Positions 47,668 to 56,465 of a stretch of 64,000 bases of DNA are shown piece by piece. The stretch covers positions 1 to 64,000 of the forward strand of contig JALNWG010000003.1 of assembly GCA_023231005.1 (NCBI GenBank). Direction: 5' to 3'. A model generated the notes under the pieces. It did no database searches, was not told the DNA's origin, and was given only the letters and a program-made list of their open reading frames with translations. Position 1 is the first letter of the stretch; each line of letters starts with the position of its first letter. The stretch comes from Bacteroidales bacterium. Lineage in GTDB: Bacteria > Bacteroidota > Bacteroidia > Bacteroidales > FEN-979. The position numbers and the translations under genes are program-made.

Positions 47668-49503
47668 TTATTTTTCTCTTACAAAAATCAATTCCCGATA
47701 CCATGGATTATTCCAATAATCCATTAATGTTTTAAAATCAGCATATCGCTCTGGCGTAATTGTTCTTTCTGTAATTCTGATTTTCCGCTTCAAATTAACT
47801 TTTCCATTATTGTTGGTCAGCTCCCAAATAAACGAACCTACTTTATTATCAATCTCTGTTTTCTTAACAGGAGTAAACATGGTAAAAGATGAAGGAAGCG
47901 CAATCTCCAAGGTATATTGCTCCTCTGTGGTAGCAGGAATTTCAAAAGGGGTTTCGCGTTTTACCGATAAAGTCTTTATCCCCCATCCATCTATTCCAGA
48001 ATTCACACCGGGAAGTGTGAAATAGTAATAGTTGGTGTCTTTTCGGAAAGGGTTATCGCTTTGCACAAGATACGTTTGTGAAACCGTCAGGGTATTGGCT
48101 GTGCTTTGCTTGATCTCTTTAAAATTGCCTCCGTTGAGACTCCCTTGAATGGAATTTTTTACTTTATTCTTGTCTCTTTTTAACCCTGCCAGCGGATAAG
48201 CTCCTCCATCCAGATAGAGAGAGAATTCTCCGGTGATTTTCGGATCGGAAGAAACAATCAAATTTCCCGAAATCCTGACCGTGTTTTTATCGGTCGCCGA
48301 TTGTGAAATGGATGTTTTTCCGTCCGGGAAAAAAGCGATAAAAGTCCGTCCGGGAAGACTATAAACAAGATTTACCGGATTTAAACTAGTCACTGAAAAA
48401 TACTGATCTCCCTCTTCCCGGAATTTAACTTTTACGGCAAAATCATCAATATTTGCCAGGGTACCTAATTTTTCAGTCATATTGGCTGTTCTTACAATGG
48501 CAACCGGTACCGCATCCAATCCGGCTTTTTTCAATAAAGCAGTCAATAATACTGCTTTTTCAAGAGGGGTTCCGCCATTACTAATCCAGGTTTGCTCCGG
48601 AGTACGACACCGATAGCCTATAGTTTTTATTGGAATAGGATAAAGAACCATTTCATCAACGACTTTTTCCTGAAGTTTCAGCGCCAGTTCAAATTTGTCG
48701 CTATGCTGAGATAAAAGTTGATCTACGGTACTTTTAGCAGATTCCGGTAACACATATCCAAAAGCTGGTTGATTTGTCAAAAAAGAATATATCTGATCCT
48801 GCCGTTCCGAAGTACTGAATAGCAGCCTTGGATATTCCGACAATCCGTCCATCTGCCGCTCTTCACCCGAAATAGCTTTCACATCTTTAAATTTCCAGGT
48901 ATATTCCTGAAAGGTTCCTGAAATGTTTTTTTCAGGTTTGATTGTACTATTGAGCATCTGGTAATACAGGGTTTTTCCTATTGGAATACGCACTTTGATG
49001 ATGAACTCTTTAACCGGTTCGTTTTCTGCCAGAAGTTCATTGCCCATCAAGACTGGGAATTTACCCTGATCATTATGAATTTGATAATCCAAATGAATTA
49101 TGGCACCTTGTTCCAATCCAGTATGGGTGATAACCATTTCACGAAGGACATTATAGGCCGGAGCATTTGCTGCAAAACCTGGAAGAACTTCATTAAAAGC
49201 ATTGGGTGGCGTAACAATCTTCTTCCCATCAGCCATGAGGGTATAGGCCTCATTGATTTTCAATTTCTGAAAACCGGGATGATAAACCACAAAAGTCTCT
49301 CCGTAAAGACTTTGAAATGACCGGGAGGTAAGGAGTTTTTGTTGTTTAATAAAACGAAAGTCCATATTTCCATCCGGATTGAGTGTATATTCCTTTGTGA
49401 TGGAAAGATAAATGGCATCTTGTTTTTCGTCCTGTCCAAAAACAAGTTGTGAAAATAATAGGGTGATGCCAAAAAGGGAACGAAAGAAAAAATTATTTCT
49501 CAT
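47668..49503 (-). CDS. DUF3857 / transglutaminase-like protein without catalytic triad
   Basis: 611 residues from the ATG at 49503 (a TTG five codons earlier is less likely). A signal peptide (RSLFGITLLFSQLVFGQ) is followed by a DUF3857 domain (about 40-215, YTLNPDGNMDFRFI ... MVITHTGLEQGAIIHLDY). A transglutaminase-like fold (about 250-400) comes next. The active paralogue 5' to it has GVCKDKAG; here the same place is GTPLEKAV, so Cys is replaced by Pro313, and the equivalents of the His and Asp are Phe and Ser. It is therefore probably a catalytically dead partner or binding protein. It is last in the six-gene operon, 4 bases after the paralogue stop. Confidence 0.85.
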   Translation of the reverse strand: MRNNFFFRSLFGITLLFSQLVFGQDEKQDAIYLSITKEYTLNPDGNMDFRFIKQQKLLTSRSFQSLYGETFVVYHPGFQKLKINEAYTLMADGKKIVTPPNAFNEVLPGFAANAPAYNVLREMVITHTGLEQGAIIHLDYQIHNDQGKFPVLMGNELLAENEPVKEFIIKVRIPIGKTLYYQMLNSTIKPEKNISGTFQEYTWKFKDVKAISGEERQMDGLSEYPRLLFSTSERQDQIYSFLTNQPAFGYVLPESAKSTVDQLLSQHSDKFELALKLQEKVVDEMVLYPIPIKTIGYRCRTPEQTWISNGGTPLEKAVLLTALLKKAGLDAVPVAIVRTANMTEKLGTLANIDDFAVKVKFREEGDQYFSVTSLNPVNLVYSLPGRTFIAFFPDGKTSISQSATDKNTVRISGNLIVSSDPKITGEFSLYLDGGAYPLAGLKRDKNKVKNSIQGSLNGGNFKEIKQSTANTLTVSQTYLVQSDNPFRKDTNYYYFTLPGVNSGIDGWGIKTLSVKRETPFEIPATTEEQYTLEIALPSSFTMFTPVKKTEIDNKVGSFIWELTNNNGKVNLKRKIRITERTITPERYADFKTLMDYWNNPWYRELIFVREK

Positions 49504-49507
49504 GTTA

Positions 49508-51460
49508 CTATAACTCAATAATTACGGGTTGTTCTGAAAATTTGTTTTGTGCTTCAACAGCTGCTCTAAACTCAGGCCAATCCTGAGCTTCATAAATCCG
49601 CTTACCAAGCAGGGATGAGCCGGAAAAGATCAGGGAATCATTGGTGACGGAATACCCTCCGGCAAAAGAAGCAACATTCCCTTTCTGAGTCTGAGGTCCA
49701 GGCATCCGGATAATTTTTTTAAAAGCAGGAAGTGCAATGGATTCGTTGATTTCTACTTTTCTTGAACAGCGGTCGCGGAAGGAATATTTCCTTTCTTTCA
49801 AACTGGTTTCAAAGGATAATTGTCCTTGGAAGGATTTAAAAATTCCAGCTGCCGACAAAGGGGTAAACAAGAGCGTATTTCCGGAAACAAGTGCAAATTC
49901 CGGAATAACATAATCGATGGCTACACAGATATTATAATTCAAATAATCTGTAGGATCGGGGTATTTTTGTTGTGTTATTCTGGCTTGTGGCCATATCCGG
50001 AGGAGTTCCCGTTCCACATTTTGGAACCACATGGTTTTGTTGCTGTATTTAAACAATCCGCGAACTGCAGCATCCGATTGCCCTTCCGCACTGATGGTAA
50101 TGCTGCCCGTTAAGGTTCCGTCGGGTTTTAATTCGCCAACTCCGGAAATTTTTACAAAATGGTTTTCAGGATCAGAAATGGGGGTTGTAGCCAAGTCTGC
50201 ACCCTCCGGAACTCCCATCAGATATTGTTGCTGTTGCTCAGCACTTGACCATAATTCCCGGGTAAAAGGAACCCAGGTGGGATCAAGCAGATGATATTTA
50301 CCATCGCGTAATTTAACTACTGTAACACAATGGTTAAACTGGTCGGCTGGAATATAATCAATCCGCGAACCGGCCATCGTCATTGCTGGATAGGATGAAA
50401 ATCCGGCTGCCCGCAACATGGTTATCAACATCCCGGCTTTGTCCTTACAAACACCGCAACGGTCATTAAAGGTCATTGCCCCTTTGTGAAGGGTAAATCC
50501 TTCACCACATCCCATAGAAATTCCAGAATACCGGATTTCATCGGCACACCAATGGGTCAGTCGTGATACAGAATCCATTTCATTTGTGGCTCCTTTTAAA
50601 ATATCATTCACTTTCGCTTTTATCTCTGGCGTAGAAGAAAAACTCCCAAAATCTTCATTTACCTTATAAAACCAGGTCGATTTAGCCTTCCAGTCGGGAC
50701 TGGTAGAAAGCAATAATTTGGGTGCTACATCAGATAAGGCGACCATCCGGGTTTCTGATTTTACTGGAAGAATATCCTTTTTGTTAAAGGTATAAACCTG
50801 TTTCCCATTTTCTATCCAGGAAGAAGATTTTGTTTCCCCATTGTAAAATTCATATTGAAGTGTTTTATCCTTCGGAATTTTTACCTGATAAACCTTGCTA
50901 TTCAAGGGATAAGAAGAATAGAATTCCACAATATCATAAAAATGGCCCCGCATGGGTGGAATATATTTTTCATCATTATCTCCTTGTAACAAAGCATAGG
51001 TAAACCCTTTCCTGAACGTAATAACCTCAACAGCATCTCCCGGTTCAAGACGACCAGTTTCCAGCATTTTTTCCCGGGCCCCCCAGTATATGGCTCGAGC
51101 GGGTGCTGGATAATCCAGGGCATTTTTAACATCCAGCGCTATGGTACTGCCATCACTTTTATGAATAACCGCCTTTTTGATTTCAACATACGCTGATTGA
51201 GGATCATATCCGGATTTGATAATTCCTAATGCCATGGCTCCTTTTGCATCAAGGGCTTTGTTGAGCGTATGGGTCCAAACATACGTCAAACCGGTTTCTT
51301 GCATATCAACAGTCGTGCTGTCAAAAATCCCAAGCTGATGATCATTGGGATAGGAGGAGGTGTTTCCTGCTTTTTTCAGAAGTTCTTTTACGGGCCCCTG
51401 GGATGGTGCAACTAATATAAAACCCGTAAATATAAGGGTTAAGATAGCTTGTTTTAGCAT
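49508..51460 (-). CDS. DUF3857 / transglutaminase-like protein, active-site triad present
   Basis: 650 residues from the ATG at 51460; a longer reading frame begins inside the upstream gene and is unlikely. A signal peptide (MLKQAILTLIFTGFILVAPSQG) leads into a DUF3857 domain, then a transglutaminase-like core with Cys338 (GVCKDKAGML), His377 (FNHCVTVVKL) and Asp393 (HLLDPTW), the Cys-His-Asp triad of that superfamily. Such secreted proteins could cross-link, hydrolyse or process peptides; the substrate is unknown. It is 7 bases after the REC-PAS gene and 4 before its dead paralogue. Confidence 0.87.
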   Translation of the reverse strand: MLKQAILTLIFTGFILVAPSQGPVKELLKKAGNTSSYPNDHQLGIFDSTTVDMQETGLTYVWTHTLNKALDAKGAMALGIIKSGYDPQSAYVEIKKAVIHKSDGSTIALDVKNALDYPAPARAIYWGAREKMLETGRLEPGDAVEVITFRKGFTYALLQGDNDEKYIPPMRGHFYDIVEFYSSYPLNSKVYQVKIPKDKTLQYEFYNGETKSSSWIENGKQVYTFNKKDILPVKSETRMVALSDVAPKLLLSTSPDWKAKSTWFYKVNEDFGSFSSTPEIKAKVNDILKGATNEMDSVSRLTHWCADEIRYSGISMGCGEGFTLHKGAMTFNDRCGVCKDKAGMLITMLRAAGFSSYPAMTMAGSRIDYIPADQFNHCVTVVKLRDGKYHLLDPTWVPFTRELWSSAEQQQQYLMGVPEGADLATTPISDPENHFVKISGVGELKPDGTLTGSITISAEGQSDAAVRGLFKYSNKTMWFQNVERELLRIWPQARITQQKYPDPTDYLNYNICVAIDYVIPEFALVSGNTLLFTPLSAAGIFKSFQGQLSFETSLKERKYSFRDRCSRKVEINESIALPAFKKIIRMPGPQTQKGNVASFAGGYSVTNDSLIFSGSSLLGKRIYEAQDWPEFRAAVEAQNKFSEQPVIIEL

Positions 51461-51467
51461 AACAATA

Positions 51468-52292
51468 TTATTGATTGAAAAAGGATTCCATTTCAGATAA
51501 TCTTTTTTGATGTTCGGTAATATCAAGGAAGGTGTGATGATATGCTTTCTGACCTTTGAAATGAACCGCTTTTTTGAACATTTCAACCCATTTAATGTCC
51601 TGTTTTTTTGTTAAGATCCGAATCCGGCATTTCTGGTCTTCCTGAATTTTATTTATATCATCGGGGTACACAAATTCTATAATATCCTTATATGACAAAG
51701 AAAGCAGTTCGTCTAATTTACAATTAAAAATTTCTGCAGCACGACGATTGGCAAATACAAATCTTCCATTCTGAAGGATGGTAAGGCCCATGAACGAATT
51801 GTCGATGATCATCTGGTACATATCCATCAATTCCTGGTTCTCAATTGAACGTTTCTCCAGTAAGTCCTCCAGCTTTTTTTGATAATGGTGGTTTTCAATC
51901 TCCAAATTGCGTTGATAGGCAGCAATTTCAATCGTCATTTTGGTTTGCTCCATATCAATTGGCTTGAGCAAATATCCAAATGGTTTTATTTTAAATGATC
52001 TTTCATAAACCTCTTTAGAACTTTGCCCGGTAAGAAAAATAATGGCGGAATTGAATTTGTCATTGATCTTTTTAGCTGTGTCAATACCATCTAATTCTCC
52101 ACGAAGATGAATGTCCATCAGGATAATTTCAGGTTCACGGCCTTGTCGTGATAATTCTGTTATCTCCTCCACACACAATTCTCCCCGCGTGGAGGAACCA
52201 AGAATCTCATATCCATAACCTTTCAGTTGCGATTTTAAACTCGCAGATATAAGCAGTTCATCCTCTACAATATACACACTGATCTGTTTCAT
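51468..52292 (-). CDS. Response regulator with REC, coiled coil and PAS domains
   Basis: 274 residues. The receiver domain (1-120) has E10-D11, phospho-acceptor D60 (ILMDIHLRG), T88 and K110. A coiled coil at about 125-160 (QRNLEIENHHYQKKLEDLLEK) leads to one PAS domain at about 155-260 (NSFMGLTILQNGRFVFANRRA ... TFLDITEHQK). There is no DNA-binding or kinase domain, so output must be through protein contacts. The REC and coiled coil resemble those of the protein at 20397, including D60 and K110 at the same positions. It lies 3 bases after the pseudouridine synthase gene. Confidence 0.9.
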   Translation of the reverse strand: MKQISVYIVEDELLISASLKSQLKGYGYEILGSSTRGELCVEEITELSRQGREPEIILMDIHLRGELDGIDTAKKINDKFNSAIIFLTGQSSKEVYERSFKIKPFGYLLKPIDMEQTKMTIEIAAYQRNLEIENHHYQKKLEDLLEKRSIENQELMDMYQMIIDNSFMGLTILQNGRFVFANRRAAEIFNCKLDELLSLSYKDIIEFVYPDDINKIQEDQKCRIRILTKKQDIKWVEMFKKAVHFKGQKAYHHTFLDITEHQKRLSEMESFFNQ

Positions 52293-52295
52293 CTT

Positions 52296-53039
52296 TTAGG
52301 ATTTTGAGCTGATCATCTTTAGCATATTAACCTCTTGTTCTTCCAAAAACCGCCAATGCCCGCGGGAAAGGTTCTTTTTAGTAAGACCAGCATAATATAC
52401 TCGGTCAAGCTTCAGTATTTTATATTCAAAATGCTCAAATATCCGGCGAACGATTCGATTTTGTCCTGAATGTAATTCAACTCCAATCATTTTTTTATCT
52501 TTCCCATCGCCGATATATTCAATCTGGTCAACTTTGATCGGCCCATCCTCCAATTTCAGTCCCGATTCAATTTTTACCATATCTGCTTTTATCAGTGGTT
52601 TATCTAGCTCAACATGATAAATTTTCCGGATTCCATAACGTGGATGCGTCAATTTTTTTGCAATGTTTCCATCGTTGGTAAACAGCAATAATCCAGTTGT
52701 GTTGCGGTCAAGACGGCCAACTGGGTATACACGCTCACGACACGCTCCGGAAATCAGGAGCATCACGGTTTTTCGATTTTCCGGATCTTCCATCGTCGTA
52801 ATATATCCTTTGGGTTTATTCAACAAAATGTAGCGTGGTTTTTCACGGCTAATGGTCTGATCGCCATACTTTATTTTATCGTTCGGCCCTACCTTTGTTC
52901 CCAGCTCCGTCACTATTTTTCCATTCACCGACACAGCACCAGCTTCAATCAGTTTGTCGGCTTCTCTCCGGGAACAAACTCCTGAATTGGAAATATACTT
53001 GTTCAACCGAATAAGATCTGTTTCTTCATTTTTTTTCAT
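52296..53039 (-). CDS. RluB-type 23S rRNA/tRNA pseudouridine synthase
   Basis: 247 residues. An S4 RNA-binding domain at about 10-60 (RLNKYISNSGVCSRREADKLI, AVSVNGK) is followed by the catalytic domain with the RsuA/RluB/E/F motif PVGRLDRNTTG, catalytic Asp111. Members make pseudouridine in 23S rRNA or, for RluF-like ones, in tRNA-Tyr too; the exact site cannot be told. It begins directly after the stop of the MORN-like gene. Confidence 0.9.
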   Translation of the reverse strand: MKKNEETDLIRLNKYISNSGVCSRREADKLIEAGAVSVNGKIVTELGTKVGPNDKIKYGDQTISREKPRYILLNKPKGYITTMEDPENRKTVMLLISGACRERVYPVGRLDRNTTGLLLFTNDGNIAKKLTHPRYGIRKIYHVELDKPLIKADMVKIESGLKLEDGPIKVDQIEYIGDGKDKKMIGVELHSGQNRIVRRIFEHFEYKILKLDRVYYAGLTKKNLSRGHWRFLEEQEVNMLKMISSKS

Positions 53040-54608
53040 CTATTCCTCCTCTTTTTCAAACGGGGGTTTGATCTTTATACCATCATAACGAATTTCCACA
53101 CCATCCCGATACGTAATTATCATAAACAAAGTACCATCATAATTATATTTAAACCATTCTCCTTCTTTCTTTCCCATCATATAAGATCCTTCGTCCCGAA
53201 TCTTTCCATTGTCCCAGTAATACACATGTTTCCCATCAGGATTATCTTCTACAAAATTACCTTTGAAATAAATCAAACTATCTGTTTTTGCCTCCTGGAT
53301 ATTAAGAAAATAGTAAGTCCACATGCCATTTCGCATCCCATCCCGATAATTTCCTTTGACATAGGTATCTCCAATCTGCTCAAACCATTCGCCATCTTCC
53401 TTCCCGTTTACATACGCTCCTTCTTCAACTACTTTCCCTGATTCATCATAGGTTGTCGATAAACCATCATGCAATCCGTTATGATATGATTCTGTTTTCA
53501 AGATTTTGCCTGAATCAAAATACCATTTCCAGTTACCCACTGGTTTCCCTTGTTTATTAAACCTTCCCAATTGCTCTGTTTTTCCATTGGAATGATAATA
53601 TTTCCATTCTCCCGTTTGCTTTCCCTGATCATAATTACCTTCCGATTTCAGACTGCCATCAGAATAGAATTCTTTCCAGTACCCATCACGTTCTCCGTCG
53701 TCTTTAACAATACCTTCGCCTATAATGATTCCGTTTTGATAGAGAAATGACCGCTGAACCCTTCCCAGGGTGTCATATTCGCGCTTTATGCCTTCCGGTA
53801 TCCCATTCCTGAACATCGCGCTGATTTTAATCTTTCCATCAGGATAATATTCGTTTTGTATGTCGAGCTTTTGAATTTCCTCAGCGGTTAGTTGGATAAC
53901 ATCATCGGTATATTTTGAAATTTTTAAGAGATCACCATTTTCGACATACTCCTTAAAATAGCCATTCCTTTTATCATCTTTAAAGGTCCCTTCAGTATGA
54001 ATTTTCCCATTTTCAAAAAAAGTGTACCATTTCCCCTGCTTACGTCCACTTTCATCTTTACGATTGATCCGGAGCCGATCCACAATAAAACCACGTTTAT
54101 ATTCTGTCAGTGTAAGAATGGTGCCATCCTGGGCATATTCCTTTCCAAAACCTTGCTCCTGCCCCGAAACAAATGGAATATCCTGTTTTATCGTTCCATC
54201 TGGATAATAATATTTTGTATATCCATCTTTGATGTCATTCCGGAAATTTTCACGAATAATTTCTTTATCTAAATAACTACTCTTCAATCCGTTTTTCGCT
54301 CCTTTTTGATAGTTTATTTCAAGAATCAGCTTACCCTTTTCATTATAAAATTTCCACAAACTGTCTAATTCAAAACTTTTTCGGTTTCCTTCTGATTTTA
54401 ACGTCCCATTTTCATAATACGATTTCCAGTATCCTTCCGGCTTCCCATCTTTAAGAAAACCTTCACTTGAAACAACACCGTTTGAATATATATATTTCTG
54501 ATAATGAAAATGATGAAGCGTATCCTGAGAAAAAGAAAATCCAGAAAAAATAAAAAGAAAAAATAAGGTCAGAATAAATCCAAAATTATGTCTTACAACC
54601 AAATTCAT
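53040..54608 (-). CDS. Exported MORN-like repeat protein
   Basis: 522 residues. A signal peptide (FGFILTLFFLFIFSGFSFS) is followed by about 17 repeats of roughly 24 residues with the pattern YY-(N/D)G-(L/I)K-EG-Y--GK--G-WK, matching the MORN/YwqK-type repeat. In some databases the family is labelled an antitoxin, but I see no toxin near it and that label is doubtful. MORN repeats form elongated beta structures that bind lipids or proteins. It lies 11 bases after nadA and abuts the pseudouridine synthase gene with no gap. Confidence 0.85.
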   Translation of the reverse strand: MNLVVRHNFGFILTLFFLFIFSGFSFSQDTLHHFHYQKYIYSNGVVSSEGFLKDGKPEGYWKSYYENGTLKSEGNRKSFELDSLWKFYNEKGKLILEINYQKGAKNGLKSSYLDKEIIRENFRNDIKDGYTKYYYPDGTIKQDIPFVSGQEQGFGKEYAQDGTILTLTEYKRGFIVDRLRINRKDESGRKQGKWYTFFENGKIHTEGTFKDDKRNGYFKEYVENGDLLKISKYTDDVIQLTAEEIQKLDIQNEYYPDGKIKISAMFRNGIPEGIKREYDTLGRVQRSFLYQNGIIIGEGIVKDDGERDGYWKEFYSDGSLKSEGNYDQGKQTGEWKYYHSNGKTEQLGRFNKQGKPVGNWKWYFDSGKILKTESYHNGLHDGLSTTYDESGKVVEEGAYVNGKEDGEWFEQIGDTYVKGNYRDGMRNGMWTYYFLNIQEAKTDSLIYFKGNFVEDNPDGKHVYYWDNGKIRDEGSYMMGKKEGEWFKYNYDGTLFMIITYRDGVEIRYDGIKIKPPFEKEEE

Positions 54609-54619
54609 AATAGAAATAA

Positions 54620-55540
54620 TTATTCAGATAGCTCCAACATTCGCAAAATGGGCTTCTTTGATTTTTCAATAATACTTTCCGACAATTTTATTTCCGGAGA
54701 TTCATTTGTTAAACATAAGTACAATTTTTCCATGGTACTCATCTTCATATAAGGACAATCATTACATGAACAAGATTCATTAGCTGGAACAATTAAAAAC
54801 TCCTTATCTGGAGAGGCTTTTTTCATTTGATGAATAATACCGGTTTCCGTTGCAACAATAAATTTTCTGGCTTTGTTTTCAATTGTAAACTGCAATAATC
54901 CTGTTGTAGAACCAATATAATCAGCTAATTCTAAAATTACTCCTTTACATTCCGGATGAGCAATTAACAGGGCATCCGGATTTTCTGTCTTTAATCTAAT
55001 AACCGATTCTAAATTAATGATATCATGAACTTCACAGGATCCATTCCATAAAACCATTTTTCTTCCGGTTAAATTGTTAATATAAGCGCCTAAATTCTTA
55101 TCCGGAGCAAAAATTATTTTTTGCTTTTTTGGAAAAGATTCAACAATCTTTACTGCATTACTGGAGGTACAAATTACATCCGATAAGGCTTTGATTTCAG
55201 CTGAACAGTTCACATAAGAAATAACAACATGCTCAGGATGCTCTTTAATGAAAATTTTAAATGATTCTGCTGGACAGGAATCAGCCAAGGAACATCCGGC
55301 GCGAAGATCGGAAATTAAAACCTTTTTTGAAGGATTTAATATTTTAGCTGTTTCTGCCATAAAGTGAACACCAGCAAAAACAATGATTTCAGCATCAGTT
55401 TCTTTCGCTTGCTGTGAAAGGCCTAAACTATCACCAACAAAATCAGCAATATCTTGTATTTCAGGAATTTGATAATAATGTGCTAAAATAACGGCTTTTT
55501 TGCGTAGTTTTATCTCAAGAATTTTTTCTTTTAAAGTCAT
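54620..55540 (-). CDS. nadA: Quinolinate synthase
   Basis: 306 residues, the size of the short NadA class. It condenses iminoaspartate with dihydroxyacetone phosphate to make quinolinate for NAD synthesis, using a 4Fe-4S cluster. The three expected ligand positions are Cys83 (AGCSLADSC), Cys169 (GSCEVH) and a Cys among 257/259/262 in ESCSCNDCPYMK; the start HYYQIPEIQDIADFVGDSLGL matches the family. NadB is not in the window. It is first in the six-gene operon and is divergent from rpiB across a 465-base AT-rich gap. Confidence 0.96.
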   Translation of the reverse strand: MTLKEKILEIKLRKKAVILAHYYQIPEIQDIADFVGDSLGLSQQAKETDAEIIVFAGVHFMAETAKILNPSKKVLISDLRAGCSLADSCPAESFKIFIKEHPEHVVISYVNCSAEIKALSDVICTSSNAVKIVESFPKKQKIIFAPDKNLGAYINNLTGRKMVLWNGSCEVHDIINLESVIRLKTENPDALLIAHPECKGVILELADYIGSTTGLLQFTIENKARKFIVATETGIIHQMKKASPDKEFLIVPANESCSCNDCPYMKMSTMEKLYLCLTNESPEIKLSESIIEKSKKPILRMLELSE

Positions 55541-56005
55541 TGTCGTTTGTTCATTTATTGATAAAATTAAACTGATTTTTCATTATATTAATAAAGTATT
55601 CTTTATTTATATTTATTATAATAGCTGTTCATAAAGTGTATATTTTTTTCAAAAAAAATTTTGTTTTTTAATTTTAACATTTTGATAAACATTTTATGAA
55701 CATTTAACATTTTTTAACATTTTTAAATTCAAATAGTTAAATAAGATATTAAAAATTGTTCATGAAATAAATTGTGAACAAAAAAATTTGTTTTTATTCG
55801 GTTTCATTGTTAACAGATGGTAATAAACAAGTGCTAAGTTGAATGATTATTCTAAAAATTGGTTTTTTATTCATGATCAATTTAGTTTTCAACAATTTTG
55901 TCACAAAAATAATCACTTGTGAACAACTCCGGGTGAAAAATTTAAAAAATTGATTTAGAGGAGTATATTTCTTTATTTTTGCATTTACGTCATAAAATAT
56001 TAACA
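55541..56005. other. AT-rich repeat-containing divergent intergenic region
   Basis: 465 bases between nadA and rpiB, very AT-rich, with no credible gene. The word TGTTCA or its complement TGAACA starts at about 55549, 55626, 55697, 55757, 55775 and 55920. Two exact TTGTGAACAA copies are at 55772-55781 and 55917-55926, and an inverted pair TTGTTCA/TGAACAA spans 55756-55781. AT tracts such as TTTAACATTTTTTAACAT occur at about 55700-55730. The TTGTTCACA core of the repeats differs in one base from the DnaA box TTATNCACA. This could be an origin-like region or an operator cluster. Confidence 0.55.
55974..55981 (+). promoter_or_regulatory. -7 promoter box of rpiB-lutB
   Basis: Perfect TAttTTTG 24 bases before the rpiB ATG. 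Confidence 0.55.
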
Positions 56006-56455
56006 ATGTCAGAAACAATCAAACGAATTGCTATTGGAGGAGATCACGCTGGCTTTTCAATGAAAGAATATATAAAGCAGAAAATTAGTAAATTAGGATA
56101 TGAGTTTGAAGACTTCGGTCCTTATTCAGACGAAAAAATTGATTATCCTGATGTTGCTCATCCTTTAGCGAAATCCATTCAATCTGGAAATTTTAAATTT
56201 GGAATTCTTATCTGCGGTAGTGGCAATGGAGTGGCAATGGTGGCTAATAAATATCCGAATATTCGGGCAGCTGTTTGCTGGAATGAAGAAATTACCAAAC
56301 TTGCCCGAATGCACAATGATGCAAATATCATTACCCTCCCGGCAAGATTTATTACTTTGGAGGAAGCGGTCTGTTTTGTTACCCTATTTTTAACTACAGA
56401 ATTTGAAGGAGGGCGGCATATTAAAAGAATTGAAAAAATTGCTCCTATTATGTAA
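56006..56455 (+). CDS. rpiB: Ribose 5-phosphate isomerase B
   Basis: 149 residues from the ATG at 56006 (an in-frame TTG nine codons earlier lies inside the promoter region). It interconverts ribose 5-phosphate and ribulose 5-phosphate in the pentose phosphate pathway. GGDHAGF at 11-17 and the catalytic Cys70 in LICGSGNGVAMVANK match RpiB/LacAB proteins, and CWNEEITKLARMHNDANI is the conserved second half. lutB follows after 10 bases, so they form one transcript. Confidence 0.95.
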   Translation: MSETIKRIAIGGDHAGFSMKEYIKQKISKLGYEFEDFGPYSDEKIDYPDVAHPLAKSIQSGNFKFGILICGSGNGVAMVANKYPNIRAAVCWNEEITKLARMHNDANIITLPARFITLEEAVCFVTLFLTTEFEGGRHIKRIEKIAPIM

Positions 56456-56465
56456 CTACATAAAA

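Noticed and set aside
53040..54608. Toxin-antitoxin reading of the MORN-like protein
   Set aside because: The YwqK 'antitoxin' label is by similarity only; the protein is exported and no toxin gene is adjacent.
55794..56018. 74-codon minus-strand frame upstream of rpiB
   Set aside because: Low-complexity Phe/Ile/Lys text produced by AT-rich sequence; it overlaps the rpiB promoter and start.
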